NCBI GenBank assembly: GCA_016872775.1
Contig: VGZA01000021.1
Coordinates: 24,126 to 88,125 of the forward strand
Origin: Planctomycetota bacterium
GTDB taxonomy: Bacteria; Planctomycetota; Planctomycetia; Pirellulales; Pirellulaceae
Direction of reading: 5' to 3'
Length of the DNA stretch: 64,000 nucleotides
The first letter of the stretch is position 1; each line of letters opens with the position of its first letter. Shown here piece after piece: positions 1 to 8,402 of the stretch. The notes beneath the pieces are model-generated. The model searched no databases and had not been told where the DNA came from. It worked only from the letters and a program-made list of their open reading frames with translations. Both the position numbers and the translations under genes were made by a program.

Positions 1-2
1 TG

Positions 3-1073
3 ATTCGCAGTGTCGACGCCCGGTTCAGCAACCACGAGCCGAACACGGTGTTTCAAACGGCGAACCTCGAAGCGGAGCCACGGCTGAATCCCAAGGCGGA
101 AATGTACCCGGCACTGGCGTCGGTTGTGGCGCGGCACCATGGAGCGAATCAGCCGGGAATGCCGCCGTACGTTGCTTTCATGAAGTCCCGCTCCCATCTG
201 GCATTCGGCGGATATCTCGGAAAGCAGTACGATCCGTTCCTCGCCGAACAGGCGGCGCGCCTGCCGGTTTACGATCTGGTTGGAAAAGATACAGGGGCCC
301 GAAGCGGCGCGGACCTGTTCCGCCTGCCGGCGCAGCTCGATGCGTCCCGACTGAACGACCGCGGACACCTGCTCGCGTCGTTGGATCGCCTGCGGCGAGG
401 CCTCGACCTGCGGGGATCGATGGATGCGATGGATGCTTATTCCCAGCAAGCCGTCGAGATGGTCACGGGCGAACGGGCGCGACAGGCGTTTGATATCTCG
501 CAGGAACCCGACGCGGTACGGCAAAAGTACGGCAGCCACCTCTGGTGTCAGCAGGCGTTGCTGGCCCGACGACTGGTGGAAGCGGGGGTGGCATTTGTGA
601 CGCTCGACCTGAGCTATCACACGGCATCCGGAACTTGGGACACCCACGGCGATAACATTCCACCCTACGGCGGAATCTGGAACGGCCTGCGGCCATTGCT
701 GCCGCTGTTTGACCACCTCTCCACGACGCTGGTTTGTGACCTGGAGGAGCGCGGACTGCTGCAGAACACCCTGGTGCTCGCCATGGGCGAATTTGGCCGC
801 ACGCCGAGGATCGGTACGCAGGGCAGCAGCGACGGCCGGGATCACTGGCCGGTGGTGATGTCGATACTGGTTGCCGGCGGAGGATATCGCCACGGACAGG
901 TCATCGGTTCCACCGAAAGCGACGGCGGCCAAATCCGCGAGCGCCCAGTCACGCCGGGCGATCTGGCCGCGACAATTTTCCACCACATGGGCGTTCCTCT
1001 GGACGTCTCCTACGAAGACGACAAGCGGCGTCCGCTCCGCGTCATCAGCCAAGGTAACCCGATCTTCAGTTGA
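3..1073 (+). CDS. DUF1501 family protein, 5'-truncated by the window edge
   Basis: The reading frame is open to the left edge, so this is the C-terminal part of a longer gene. The GTG at 48 lies inside the conserved run (SNHEPNTVFQTAN) and is not a credible start. The family is a sulfatase-like fold very abundant in planctomycetes. Visible motifs fit it: a THGDN segment in the middle, then MGEFGRTPRI, GRDHWP and the terminal GDLAATIFHHMG. These proteins are normally exported and often follow a DUF1553 gene, but the upstream neighbour is outside the window. The biochemical function of the family is not established. The stop lies 10 bases from the end of the convergent TPR gene. Family assignment is confident; function is unknown. 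Confidence 0.9.
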   Translation: MRSVDARFSNHEPNTVFQTANLEAEPRLNPKAEMYPALASVVARHHGANQPGMPPYVAFMKSRSHLAFGGYLGKQYDPFLAEQAARLPVYDLVGKDTGARSGADLFRLPAQLDASRLNDRGHLLASLDRLRRGLDLRGSMDAMDAYSQQAVEMVTGERARQAFDISQEPDAVRQKYGSHLWCQQALLARRLVEAGVAFVTLDLSYHTASGTWDTHGDNIPPYGGIWNGLRPLLPLFDHLSTTLVCDLEERGLLQNTLVLAMGEFGRTPRIGTQGSSDGRDHWPVVMSILVAGGGYRHGQVIGSTESDGGQIRERPVTPGDLAATIFHHMGVPLDVSYEDDKRRPLRVISQGNPIFS

Positions 1074-1083
1074 CGGCCCGAGA

Positions 1084-1770
1084 CTATTCCTCGTGGACGA
1101 CCTGTCGGACCGCGGATCGGTCCGGCTCCACGACCGTGAAGTGCTGGGACGGCATCGTTGGGCGAATACCCTGCGTATCGCGAGCCGCAATGCGCGCGAA
1201 TTTGCGGTAATGGTCGTTGGCGGGCTCCAATTCGGCCGCGGTCACAAGACTGTTCAGCCCTTCGTCGGAACGTCCGGTCACCTCCAGCAGTAACCCCAGC
1301 TGATAGTGGGCCTGCGCATTGCGGGGCGAACAGGCGAGAATATTGCGCAGCTGTTCCTCGGCTTGGGAAAATCGCTGGGTGGCTGTGAGGATGTCGGCAA
1401 GGACCAGTCGGGCTTCCGTATTCTCGGGTTGACGGGCCAGGATCTGCCGCACTTGATTCTCGCATCCGGCCAGATCGCCGTCGGCCTGGCGGGCGAGTGC
1501 TGCCAGCAACTGAGCCTGGGTGCGCCGCTGCTCGAAATTATCCACCATTTCACGACGCGGCGGCGCGGCGGCGATCGACTCCGTTTGTCGGTCGTCGCGA
1601 TTCAGGCTGAACCGCGACGTGGAACAGCCAAGGGATGCCATGGCCAAGAGCAGCAGGGGAAAAGCAACCATCGCGGAATGCGCCATGGTCCATAGTGTCG
1701 GCGGCTCGCAGCCTTCGACCCCGGCCTTCCGCCCCGGGGCTGGAGTTGTGGCGGAATGGATCGGAATCAT
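1084..1770 (-). CDS. TPR-repeat protein, probable lipoprotein, last gene of the pilus/secretion operon
   Basis: This 228-residue protein has a hydrophobic stretch (AMVAFPLLLLAMASLGC) ending in a cysteine near residue 50, a near-lipobox. About three tetratricopeptide repeats follow at roughly residues 75-185, with typical spacing (ENTEARLVLADI, RNAQAHYQLGLLLE). The ATG start overlaps the secretin stop codon as ATGA, so translation is probably coupled and the operon membership is firm. In type IV pilus systems TPR lipoproteins such as PilF/PilW act as pilotins that assemble the secretin. That role is inferred here from fold and position only. An internal ATG just before the hydrophobic segment (MAHSAM) is an alternative start. 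Confidence 0.8.
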   Translation of the reverse strand: MIPIHSATTPAPGRKAGVEGCEPPTLWTMAHSAMVAFPLLLLAMASLGCSTSRFSLNRDDRQTESIAAAPPRREMVDNFEQRRTQAQLLAALARQADGDLAGCENQVRQILARQPENTEARLVLADILTATQRFSQAEEQLRNILACSPRNAQAHYQLGLLLEVTGRSDEGLNSLVTAAELEPANDHYRKFARIAARDTQGIRPTMPSQHFTVVEPDRSAVRQVVHEE

Positions 1771-4178
1771 GGAGCAAGTCCTTGGATTGGTTCGATCTGC
1801 CTGGAATTTCCCGGACGGCCGGGATCGAAGAAGTTGGGCGGCGACGTAGGAGCATCGACCTCCGCGGGCGACGGTGATTGGCTCCAGGGGAACCCTTGAC
1901 GCGAATAGTCCCCGCGGGGCAATCCTGGAGGAACCGTTCCTTCGTTCAATCTGCGATCGATCGGTTCGTCAAATTCCGGATTGGCCTCCACAATCTGCTT
2001 CCGCAGCGTCGTGATATTCAGGTTCATCGGATCGAATTGCAGCGCCAGATTGACGTATCGGAAAGCATTGACCCCATCGCCAGCCGCCCAGGCCGAATTG
2101 GCGAATCGCAGAAACCGCTCGCCGTAAAATCGCTTGCCGATCGGCGACATCTTATCGCGGTAATAATCCTGGCGCGTGAGGAAATCATCCCCTTGTTGCT
2201 CCGCCTCGTGGTTCATGACGTCGTCTTTGACGATGCGGGGGGAGATCAGCACGATCAATTCGCGCCGGTCTTTGGTTTCCGTCTTGCGACGGAACAGCCA
2301 GCCAGCCCACTTCAGATTACCCAGCAACGGAATCTGGGAAGCCGTCGTTGCCAACTCCTCCCGGATCAGTCCGCCGATAATCACCGTCGAGCCGTCGTAG
2401 CAGAGAATGTTGGTGGTGACTTCGGTCACTTCCTTGTCGGGCAGCGTGAAACCGTTCAGAACCCGCACGTTGCCGGACGAAACTTCGGGGTGGACTTCCA
2501 ATCGAATGGTACCGTCCGAGGAGATGAACGGGCGAAAACGGAGTTGCGTCCCCACATCGAGGAACTGGATCGACTGCGTGGCAGCCGTTTCCGTGACGGT
2601 CGTACTTACATAGCCAAGCTTCGACCCGATCAGGATCTCGGCACGCTGCCGGTTAAGGCACGTGAGTCGTGGCGAGGCAATGACGTTGGTGTCGCCGATC
2701 GTTTCCAGGGCATCCATGAAAACGGCCAGGCTGCTGTCGAGGAAACCGACTTTCAGGCCGCCTTCCTTCGTCGAGATGTCGGTGAGCGTTCCCAACGGCG
2801 ATCCGGAGATCAGCCGCATGTGCGCCTGATCGTGGAGCAGCGCAAAATCGACGCCGCGGCGGTTGGAGTCATTCAGTCGGACGCTCAACACCATCGCCTC
2901 GATGGCAACCTGCCTTGGCCGCTTGTCGACGTCGTTGATGATCTGGTCGACCTGCCACAATACCGATTCGTAATCCCGCACGATGAGCACTTCGCCTTGC
3001 GCATTGGAATCGCTTCCAGTGTTTTCGGCACTGACCGGAATTCCCGTTTCGGCCGCCGAACTGACGCTGCTCTTGCCGACCTGTTTTGTGAGTAGAGGGG
3101 TAATGAGTGTCTGCAGTTCGGAGGCGCGTACGTAGTTGGGATAGTAGATGCGCGTGCGAACCGCATCCTGCGCGGTATCGATTTCGCGAAAATCCTCCTG
3201 CGTGCCAACATACAGGAACGCCCCTTCGCGGCGCGAGGTCAAACCCGTCGTACGCAGAACGATCTTCAGCGCTTCCTGCACTTCGACATCGTTCAACGAC
3301 ATGTTGACGGTGATCGGCGGCGAGGCGGCATTGATGCTGCGACTGGTCACCACACTGAAATTTCCTTCCTTGGCGATGCCGTCGAGCACGGCACGGATGT
3401 CCATATCGCGGCAAAGCATCGTGAGGCGGCCGGTACCTTCCGACCGCAGACTGAGTGCTGGCTGGCGCGCAGCCGAGGCCGAGCCCACCGAACCGGCATT
3501 CGTGCCCGGTGCGTGAATCCCCGTTGTCTGGCCGCGCAGCGGACGTCGATCATTGGAATCCTGATCCTGATCGGGCTCGTCGAGTGCTTCGCTGTCGGAC
3601 AGGGCAACGACGTTCGATTCCGAATCGGCAATTTGCCGGCGCACTTTGCCCCGCCGATGATTCGATGGTTCCTCGGTGTTCGCCGTATCGGCATTCGCAC
3701 GAATCTCTGGTGAAGGAACCGCACGATCCTCACTCTCTTCCTGATCGTCGGCCGACAATGAGCTGGACGTCGTTGTCGTCAGCCCGCCACCTGCCGTCGT
3801 CCGCCGCGCCACGGACATCGGCTCCCGCAGCGGATTGCCGGTCGGTGGACTGTCGCTCGAAGTCGATGGAACCGACTGGACCTGCTTCTGCAGATGTTCG
3901 ATCCTGCGGGTCACGAGGTCGTGATAGGAGGCAAACAGCGGACTTTGTTCCAGCGAAACCAACGAGTGCGCGCGCGTGGAGTTTGGAGCGTCGCTCGGGA
4001 CTCGCGTCGATTCGACTGATGCCGTCAACGGTTCAAGGTCCGCCACCGGCGTCAGCGTGCTCAAAGTAGTTTCGTGAGCGTGGCCGCCCGGCGGCCGCGA
4101 GAGCGCCAACACCAGCGCGGCGGCAATGCCGACAGCAACCAGGGTCGACAGCAGAAGTATCCGTTGTAGCAGCGACAT
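1767..4178 (-). CDS. Secretin (GspD/PilQ family) with long disordered N-terminal linker and C-terminal extension
   Basis: This 803-residue outer-membrane channel subunit starts with a hydrophobic export segment (about 6-27). A Ser/Thr/Asp-rich linker follows (about 30-248), then an STN/N0-like domain (about 250-325), an N1-like domain (about 344-420) and the secretin core (about 425-650). The core signature is clear: VTTNILCYDGSTVIIGGL, then IPLLGNLKWAGWLFR and ELIVLISPRIV. After the core, about 150 residues include a TPR-like helix pair (FANSAWAAGDGVNAFRYVNL) and a Pro-rich tail. The pore presumably lets pseudopili or secreted substrates cross the outer membrane. AGGACGG lies 4 bases before the ATG. 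The TPR gene overlaps its stop. The family is certain; the choice between T2SS and T4P use is not. Confidence 0.93.
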   Translation of the reverse strand: MSLLQRILLLSTLVAVGIAAALVLALSRPPGGHAHETTLSTLTPVADLEPLTASVESTRVPSDAPNSTRAHSLVSLEQSPLFASYHDLVTRRIEHLQKQVQSVPSTSSDSPPTGNPLREPMSVARRTTAGGGLTTTTSSSLSADDQEESEDRAVPSPEIRANADTANTEEPSNHRRGKVRRQIADSESNVVALSDSEALDEPDQDQDSNDRRPLRGQTTGIHAPGTNAGSVGSASAARQPALSLRSEGTGRLTMLCRDMDIRAVLDGIAKEGNFSVVTSRSINAASPPITVNMSLNDVEVQEALKIVLRTTGLTSRREGAFLYVGTQEDFREIDTAQDAVRTRIYYPNYVRASELQTLITPLLTKQVGKSSVSSAAETGIPVSAENTGSDSNAQGEVLIVRDYESVLWQVDQIINDVDKRPRQVAIEAMVLSVRLNDSNRRGVDFALLHDQAHMRLISGSPLGTLTDISTKEGGLKVGFLDSSLAVFMDALETIGDTNVIASPRLTCLNRQRAEILIGSKLGYVSTTVTETAATQSIQFLDVGTQLRFRPFISSDGTIRLEVHPEVSSGNVRVLNGFTLPDKEVTEVTTNILCYDGSTVIIGGLIREELATTASQIPLLGNLKWAGWLFRRKTETKDRRELIVLISPRIVKDDVMNHEAEQQGDDFLTRQDYYRDKMSPIGKRFYGERFLRFANSAWAAGDGVNAFRYVNLALQFDPMNLNITTLRKQIVEANPEFDEPIDRRLNEGTVPPGLPRGDYSRQGFPWSQSPSPAEVDAPTSPPNFFDPGRPGNSRQIEPIQGLAP

Positions 4179-4204
4179 GGACCGTCCTTGATCCTTGGGG
4201 CCAA

Positions 4205-4927
4205 TCAGTCTTCTTGAAGCTCGCCCGACGTGTCGGCGGCAACCGCGTAAAGTGGTTCAAGCCGAGGCAACCGCAACACCACACTCTCCTTACCCGATCG
4301 CAACACGACGCGATCTTCCGCCACGCGTTCCAGTCTCACTTCGCCGGCGAGTCGGCGGTGGATTCCCAGCAGCCTCAGATCGATGACCTCCCCCTCGCGA
4401 AACGCCCAGCCATTGATCGAGGCCACGGAGCCGTGCGGACTGATGATCGTGCCTTCCAGGCGAAGTCGCCCCGTGGCGCGTTCGAAGGCGGATGCGGTCT
4501 GCTCAGGCTCCACGCTGGCCGCCTCCTGATTGGGCTCGGGAATCTCGATTGAAGCGTGGTGAAACGGATTGCGGGATTCGGGGTTCCAGGCCATCGACCG
4601 CGACCGAGGATCGCTCCGCATGCGTTCCCACACTTCGTTCCAATTCGAGGCGATCGCCTGCATCTGTTTGAGGGTGTCACCCATGGTGTTCGCGGATGCC
4701 GATGCCTGCGGCGTCCCAGAAACCGCGGGAGGTGCCGTCGCGCCGGTGATCGGAGGCTGGGCTGCCGGACAAACCGCCACGGAACGGTTTCCTTTGTGCG
4801 ACCATTTCGCGATCAATGGTACCCAGAAATACAACGCTACGGGAATCATCATCGCCAACACGGCGCATTTCCGTGGACTGCGCCGCATCTCCCTGGTCAC
4901 TAATTCTCGCAACTTCGCCAGTTTCAC
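4205..4927 (-). CDS. GspC/PilP-like inner-membrane connector of the pilus/secretion machine
   Basis: This 240-residue bitopic protein has one transmembrane helix (about 22-40) after a basic cytoplasmic start, a Pro/Ala-rich linker, and a small beta-rich periplasmic domain at about 150-230. That domain (LEGTIISPHGSVASINGWAF, GEVIDLRLLGIHRRLAGEV) resembles the homology region of GspC/PilP-type connectors, which link the inner-membrane platform to the secretin. It sits directly between pilO and the secretin gene, where PilP is found in pilMNOPQ operons. The start is GTG with only a weak upstream GGGTAA. Seventy bases separate it from pilO, the widest gap in the downstream half of the operon. The assignment rests on topology and synteny more than on sequence identity. 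Confidence 0.7.
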   Translation of the reverse strand: MKLAKLRELVTREMRRSPRKCAVLAMMIPVALYFWVPLIAKWSHKGNRSVAVCPAAQPPITGATAPPAVSGTPQASASANTMGDTLKQMQAIASNWNEVWERMRSDPRSRSMAWNPESRNPFHHASIEIPEPNQEAASVEPEQTASAFERATGRLRLEGTIISPHGSVASINGWAFREGEVIDLRLLGIHRRLAGEVRLERVAEDRVVLRSGKESVVLRLPRLEPLYAVAADTSGELQED

Positions 4928-4997
4928 AAAACTTACCCGGAGGCGCCTGTAGCGCTCTTTCCCGGCTCCTCATCTATCGGTATTCGGCAAGGTCAAC

Positions 4998-5570
4998 CTA
5001 ACCGGATTTTTCGCGATTATCGGCAGAGCTTTCCAGGTGTTCCGCAAAAATAATCAACTGCAGCTTGCAGCGGACCAGATCCAGCTTGGGATCCGGCCGA
5101 TCGATCTCCAATTGCTGGATCCAAAGTCCAACAACCGACTCCTCCATTTGATGGACGAAATCGAAGAGGCTGGCATAGGGTCCGGAGCAATCCAGGGCGA
5201 CCCGATACTGGCTGACCGTTTTCAGGCGTTCGCCTGACTGGGGCCGCATTCCATTGACGTCGACCCCGGCCACTTCGGCCAATTCGGCGAATTTTCGGTA
5301 GACGTCGGCCAACCGGGATTCCGTCGGGGCCTTCTGCTTCCATTGCCGTGCAAAGTCCTTGGCGGCTTCAAGCTGGACCTCGGTCTGTGCGATCGCCGAG
5401 ATCAATCGGTCGGAATCGACGATTTGCCGTTGTTTTTCGCGCAACTGGTATCGCAGCCGGGCCAGCGCCTTCTGGGAGGGTACAAACACGAGCAGCGAAT
5501 AGGCCACCGCTCCACTGGCGATCAGCAGGGTGATCAGCACCGATTTTGCTTTGATGGAAGTTGGTTTCAT
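4998..5570 (-). CDS. pilO: PilO-like inner-membrane assembly protein
   Basis: This 190-residue protein has one N-terminal transmembrane helix (about 10-29, VLITLLIASGAVAYSLLVF), a coiled-coil segment (about 33-75) and a ferredoxin-like periplasmic domain ending near residue 175. The order coil, then YRKFAELAEVAGVDV, then YASLFDFVHQMEE is the usual PilO layout. PilO pairs with PilN to form the inner-membrane ring that aligns PilM and PilP with the secretin. Its ATG overlaps the pilN stop (ATGA, 5567-5570), so the two are probably made stoichiometrically. The C-terminus is slightly longer and charged. GspM is the equivalent in type II systems and cannot be excluded as the closer relative. Confidence 0.82.
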   Translation of the reverse strand: MKPTSIKAKSVLITLLIASGAVAYSLLVFVPSQKALARLRYQLREKQRQIVDSDRLISAIAQTEVQLEAAKDFARQWKQKAPTESRLADVYRKFAELAEVAGVDVNGMRPQSGERLKTVSQYRVALDCSGPYASLFDFVHQMEESVVGLWIQQLEIDRPDPKLDLVRCKLQLIIFAEHLESSADNREKSG

Positions 5571-6286
5571 AGTGCGATTCGATAGGCGGGAGCCGCCGCG
5601 GCCGGTCGTTGCGTGTCACCCTGACCCGCTTCGAAGAAATGGGGCGGCGACAACACGGCTCGAATTTCAAACTTGCCGCCGCGTGGAGTCGACTCGCGGG
5701 CCGACTCGAACGAGCGCAACTCAGCCTTGTAAAACAACTCTGACTGCGCGAGTCGTGCGACGAATTCGTGCAGCTCCACTGCGTTTTCGGTCACCCCGTT
5801 AACATAGACAATCGCTTGTGCGCCCTTGAGTGATTCGAGCAGCTGCTTCACGTCGTGTTCCGCACCTTGGAGTTCCACCTGGGCGGCGGAGGGCCTGACA
5901 ATCACCGTGGTCGCTTTGGGGACCTCTTGGACGACACGTAGCGACGTCAGCACACAGGATGCGGGCAACTGGCTGCTGATCCCGTCCAGCACCTGCGTTC
6001 GGGGCCAGGGATGCTGCAGAAACGTATACAGCGAAACCTGGTGCTGCAGGTTTCCGAGTTCCGTCCGCAGCTCCGTGTGCCGCAACGCCTGCTGTACGGC
6101 GAGCGAATGCTGGGGAGTAACTTCGGTCAGCCGGGCGCGTGTGCCGCCTCGCGAGACCACCTGGTAGAACAGTGTCGCCAGCACGACGGAGCCGAACAGC
6201 CCCAGCACGACGCACTGCCAGATCCGCGCGAGGCGAAACGTCGCGCGCTCCCGGAATTTCTGTGGCAGGAAGTCGATGGTCTGCAT
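5567..6286 (-). CDS. pilN: PilN-like inner-membrane assembly protein
   Basis: This 239-residue protein opens with a short cytoplasmic peptide (MQTIDFLPQKFRER) matching the conserved PilN segment that inserts into the PilM groove (consensus around INLLP). A transmembrane helix follows (about 27-46), then a coiled coil (about 70-90) and a ferredoxin-like domain (about 95-205) with the phrase PWPRTQVLDGISSQLP. The C-terminal tail is Pro/Ala-rich. It lies 39 bases after pilM and overlaps pilO, keeping the classical M-N-O order. This supports a type IV pilus-like inner-membrane complex in place of the fused GspL of type II systems. Confidence 0.85.
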   Translation of the reverse strand: MQTIDFLPQKFRERATFRLARIWQCVVLGLFGSVVLATLFYQVVSRGGTRARLTEVTPQHSLAVQQALRHTELRTELGNLQHQVSLYTFLQHPWPRTQVLDGISSQLPASCVLTSLRVVQEVPKATTVIVRPSAAQVELQGAEHDVKQLLESLKGAQAIVYVNGVTENAVELHEFVARLAQSELFYKAELRSFESARESTPRGGKFEIRAVLSPPHFFEAGQGDTQRPAAAAPAYRIAL

Positions 6287-6325
6287 GCTGGTTCGACTCG
6301 AGTTCTGTTGACGTTTTTGTTCGGA

Positions 6326-7381
6326 TCAAATCGGGCGCAACGCCAGTCCGGTCGCGACGTCCCACTGCCCGCGGCGACCGGGAAAGCTCTTGGCCGCGTA
6401 AGGACGCAGGGAATCGCTCAATTCACATTTCAAATCGAGGCGTTTGCCGATCCATTCCATCATCTGCGCGTTGGACTCGCCGCCCCCCAGCACCAACCGC
6501 ACAAGCGGTTGGCCGCGAAAGGTGACGCTGTGGTAGCGGACGCACATGGAAAGTTCGGCCGCCAGACGTTCCAGGATCGGCCGGATCGCTTCGGCGACGC
6601 TGCAGGCGATTTCATGATCCTGTCCTTCGGATCGACGATCGCCGTTGTTGCGCCGCAGCGCGGTGGCATCGGATAGCGACATCTCGAGGTGCCTGGCGAC
6701 CGCCTGATCGAGGTCCCGGCCGCCAAGATCAAGGTATTTTACAAACAGCAGATCCTCGCCCTGCGCAATCACGACAGCCGTGCGCTCATAACCTACATGC
6801 GCGAACATGGCGCGTTGCTTGCGGTCATCGTCGCGCCGGAACTGTCCCACGTAGCTGCGGACCAGCGCCATCGGTTCGACATCCACGGCGATTGGAACGA
6901 GCCCCGAGGCTTCGATCGTCTCCAGCAAGACATGCAATTGCGGTCGGTGACAAGCCATCAGGATCACTTCGCGCACCACGGTATCGGCCTGGCGGACATC
7001 GGCCGCTTCCACGAATCGCAATTCGGCTTCGGCGGCGGAAAAAGGGATTCGCCCGGCGGCTTCCTGTTGCACCTGCTTCTGCACCGCTGCGGGATCACCT
7101 TTGAGAACGCGCAGGTTCTGCACGAACAACTGGTGGTCCGACAGCGATACGATCACCTCGCGCCCCTGGAATTCGCCGCCATCGCGCGCGCGCCGCAGCG
7201 CCGCGGCGATGCGCGCCTGGTGCTCTTTGGCGTCTGCTTCCGTCGACGCGGGCAGGATGTCCGTGCGTATCGCATCAATCAGTTTCTCCCGGTCGCTGGT
7301 CAGCTGTACCAGCCGCACGGAATGACTGCCGATGTCAATTCCGATCGGACTCGACCGTCGAGCGAACAATCGCGAAATCAT
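6326..7381 (-). CDS. pilM: PilM-like actin-fold ATPase of the pilus inner-membrane complex
   Basis: This 351-residue protein of the actin/FtsA superfamily starts with PIGIDIGSHSVRLVQL (about 13-28), the phosphate-1 motif. It continues with the PilM hallmark segment on hydrolysing bad-interaction loops (FVQNLRVL, EAAGRIPFSAAEAELRF) and a late LVLGGGESN motif for adenosine binding. A longer frame upstream begins at 7420. The ATG at 7381 was chosen because it overlaps the upstream stop as ATGA and directly precedes the conserved domain. PilM is cytoplasmic, binds the PilN tail and relays the state of the extension motor, which is not encoded in this window. Confidence 0.88.
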   Translation of the reverse strand: MISRLFARRSSPIGIDIGSHSVRLVQLTSDREKLIDAIRTDILPASTEADAKEHQARIAAALRRARDGGEFQGREVIVSLSDHQLFVQNLRVLKGDPAAVQKQVQQEAAGRIPFSAAEAELRFVEAADVRQADTVVREVILMACHRPQLHVLLETIEASGLVPIAVDVEPMALVRSYVGQFRRDDDRKQRAMFAHVGYERTAVVIAQGEDLLFVKYLDLGGRDLDQAVARHLEMSLSDATALRRNNGDRRSEGQDHEIACSVAEAIRPILERLAAELSMCVRYHSVTFRGQPLVRLVLGGGESNAQMMEWIGKRLDLKCELSDSLRPYAAKSFPGRRGQWDVATGLALRPI

Positions 7382-8169
7382 GCGGAAGCCCTCCGGACTC
7401 GGAATGCGGCGGCGGGCCACGTTTCGGCCGTGCCCAAAGGAATCGGCGCCGGATCAGGGACGTCATCGATCGGCGTTGGACTGATCGGAGCGGACGCGGG
7501 CGGCGCCGTGCGCGTCAACCCACCCAGGGATGTCAAGCCCGTCACCGCATCGACGTCGATTGGCAGGTAAAGTGCCTGCGCGGCGGTACCAACACCCAGC
7601 CAGATCCGCGACCGGTCGACGCTCGTCGTCGCACCCAGCGAATTGAACTCGATCCGGTCCGCGGAGCGAATCACACCCGCGCTGGTGATCGACTGAACGG
7701 CGACGATCCGCACCGGGTCCAGCGTAAACGGCAGGTCGGCGAGTCGGGTTGTCTGCGTGCGCGACGTGTCGCCGCTGCTCTTGTACGGGTGATCGGGAAG
7801 GTCATCAAAATCGGCATTCGTCCCGGCATGGGTCAGCACATAGCGGTTGCCGGTAAGCTCGAAAGTGAACCGATACAGCGTTCCGTGAGCGATCGCGAGG
7901 CTGCGACCGTAGGCGAGATCGGACTGCATGATCTGCGCGGCGGATACTAGAGTGTCGCTCTTCCCGGGTTCAAGACTGGGGATGGCGAGCGCAGCGACGA
8001 TGGCGATGATCGTGACGGTAATCAACAACTCGACCAGCGTCAGTCCGGCGCGGATTCGAATACCCGTGGCATTTTGCCCCGGGCCGCCGAAGGGTGCGGT
8101 TCTTTCAGCGTTCCGAACGTCGGTTCGGCGCCGAGGGCTTCGAAGGTGATTCGGCTCGCAATAAGGCAT
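7378..8169 (-). CDS. GspH/FimT-like minor pseudopilin
   Basis: The prepilin signature is G then LTLVELLITVTIIAIVAALA at about residues 41-61, with glutamate at +5, so a type IV prepilin peptidase would cut after the glycine. The globular part begins AAQIMQSDLAYGRSLAIAHG, the conserved helix entry of GspH/FimT proteins. The tail is rich in Pro and Ala. The leader before the cleavage site is long (about 41 residues). It overlaps the preceding small gene by 65 bases, so the true start may be internal, although no better start codon with a ribosome site was found. It overlaps pilM by ATGA. GspH caps or primes the pseudopilus tip. Confidence 0.82.
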   Translation of the reverse strand: MPYCEPNHLRSPRRRTDVRNAERTAPFGGPGQNATGIRIRAGLTLVELLITVTIIAIVAALAIPSLEPGKSDTLVSAAQIMQSDLAYGRSLAIAHGTLYRFTFELTGNRYVLTHAGTNADFDDLPDHPYKSSGDTSRTQTTRLADLPFTLDPVRIVAVQSITSAGVIRSADRIEFNSLGATTSVDRSRIWLGVGTAAQALYLPIDVDAVTGLTSLGGLTRTAPPASAPISPTPIDDVPDPAPIPLGTAETWPAAAFRVRRASA

Positions 8170-8359
8170 TTTGTTCCTGGAGCAATACGCGAATTTCCTG
8201 CAATTCCCGGATCATCTCGTTACGCTGATCCACCGCGTTCGCAAATGGTGGCTGAGCCGCCTGGGGCGCGGCGCCACTGGTCCGATAAAAACTTAGCATG
8301 CAAACTACCAGCACGTTTGCCGCCACCAGAAGTAACCATCGCCGGACCGTCGTTTTCAT
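8105..8359 (-). CDS. Small membrane-anchored coiled-coil protein inside the pilus operon
   Basis: This 84-residue protein starts with a basic peptide and one hydrophobic helix (RWLLLVAANVLVVCMLSFY, about 7-25). A predicted helical segment with heptad character follows (MIRELQEIRVLLQEQNALLR, about 50-69), then a Ser/Pro/Arg tail. AAGGAG sits 7 bases before the chosen ATG, the best ribosome site in the operon. A longer frame from 8473 was rejected because its extra residues lack hydrophobic or conserved character. It lies between the K-like and H-like genes and overlaps the H-like reading frame by 65 bases. I do not recognise a family. Position suggests an accessory anchor for the assembly platform. 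Confidence 0.65.
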   Translation of the reverse strand: MKTTVRRWLLLVAANVLVVCMLSFYRTSGAAPQAAQPPFANAVDQRNEMIRELQEIRVLLQEQNALLRAESPSKPSAPNRRSER

Positions 8360-8402
8360 TATTTCGCTCCTTTTCCGCATAACTGCTATTTTCGGACTCG
8401 AT

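Noticed and set aside
1878..3095. 405-codon plus frame
   Set aside because: Lies wholly antisense to the secretin core, whose motifs are unambiguous.
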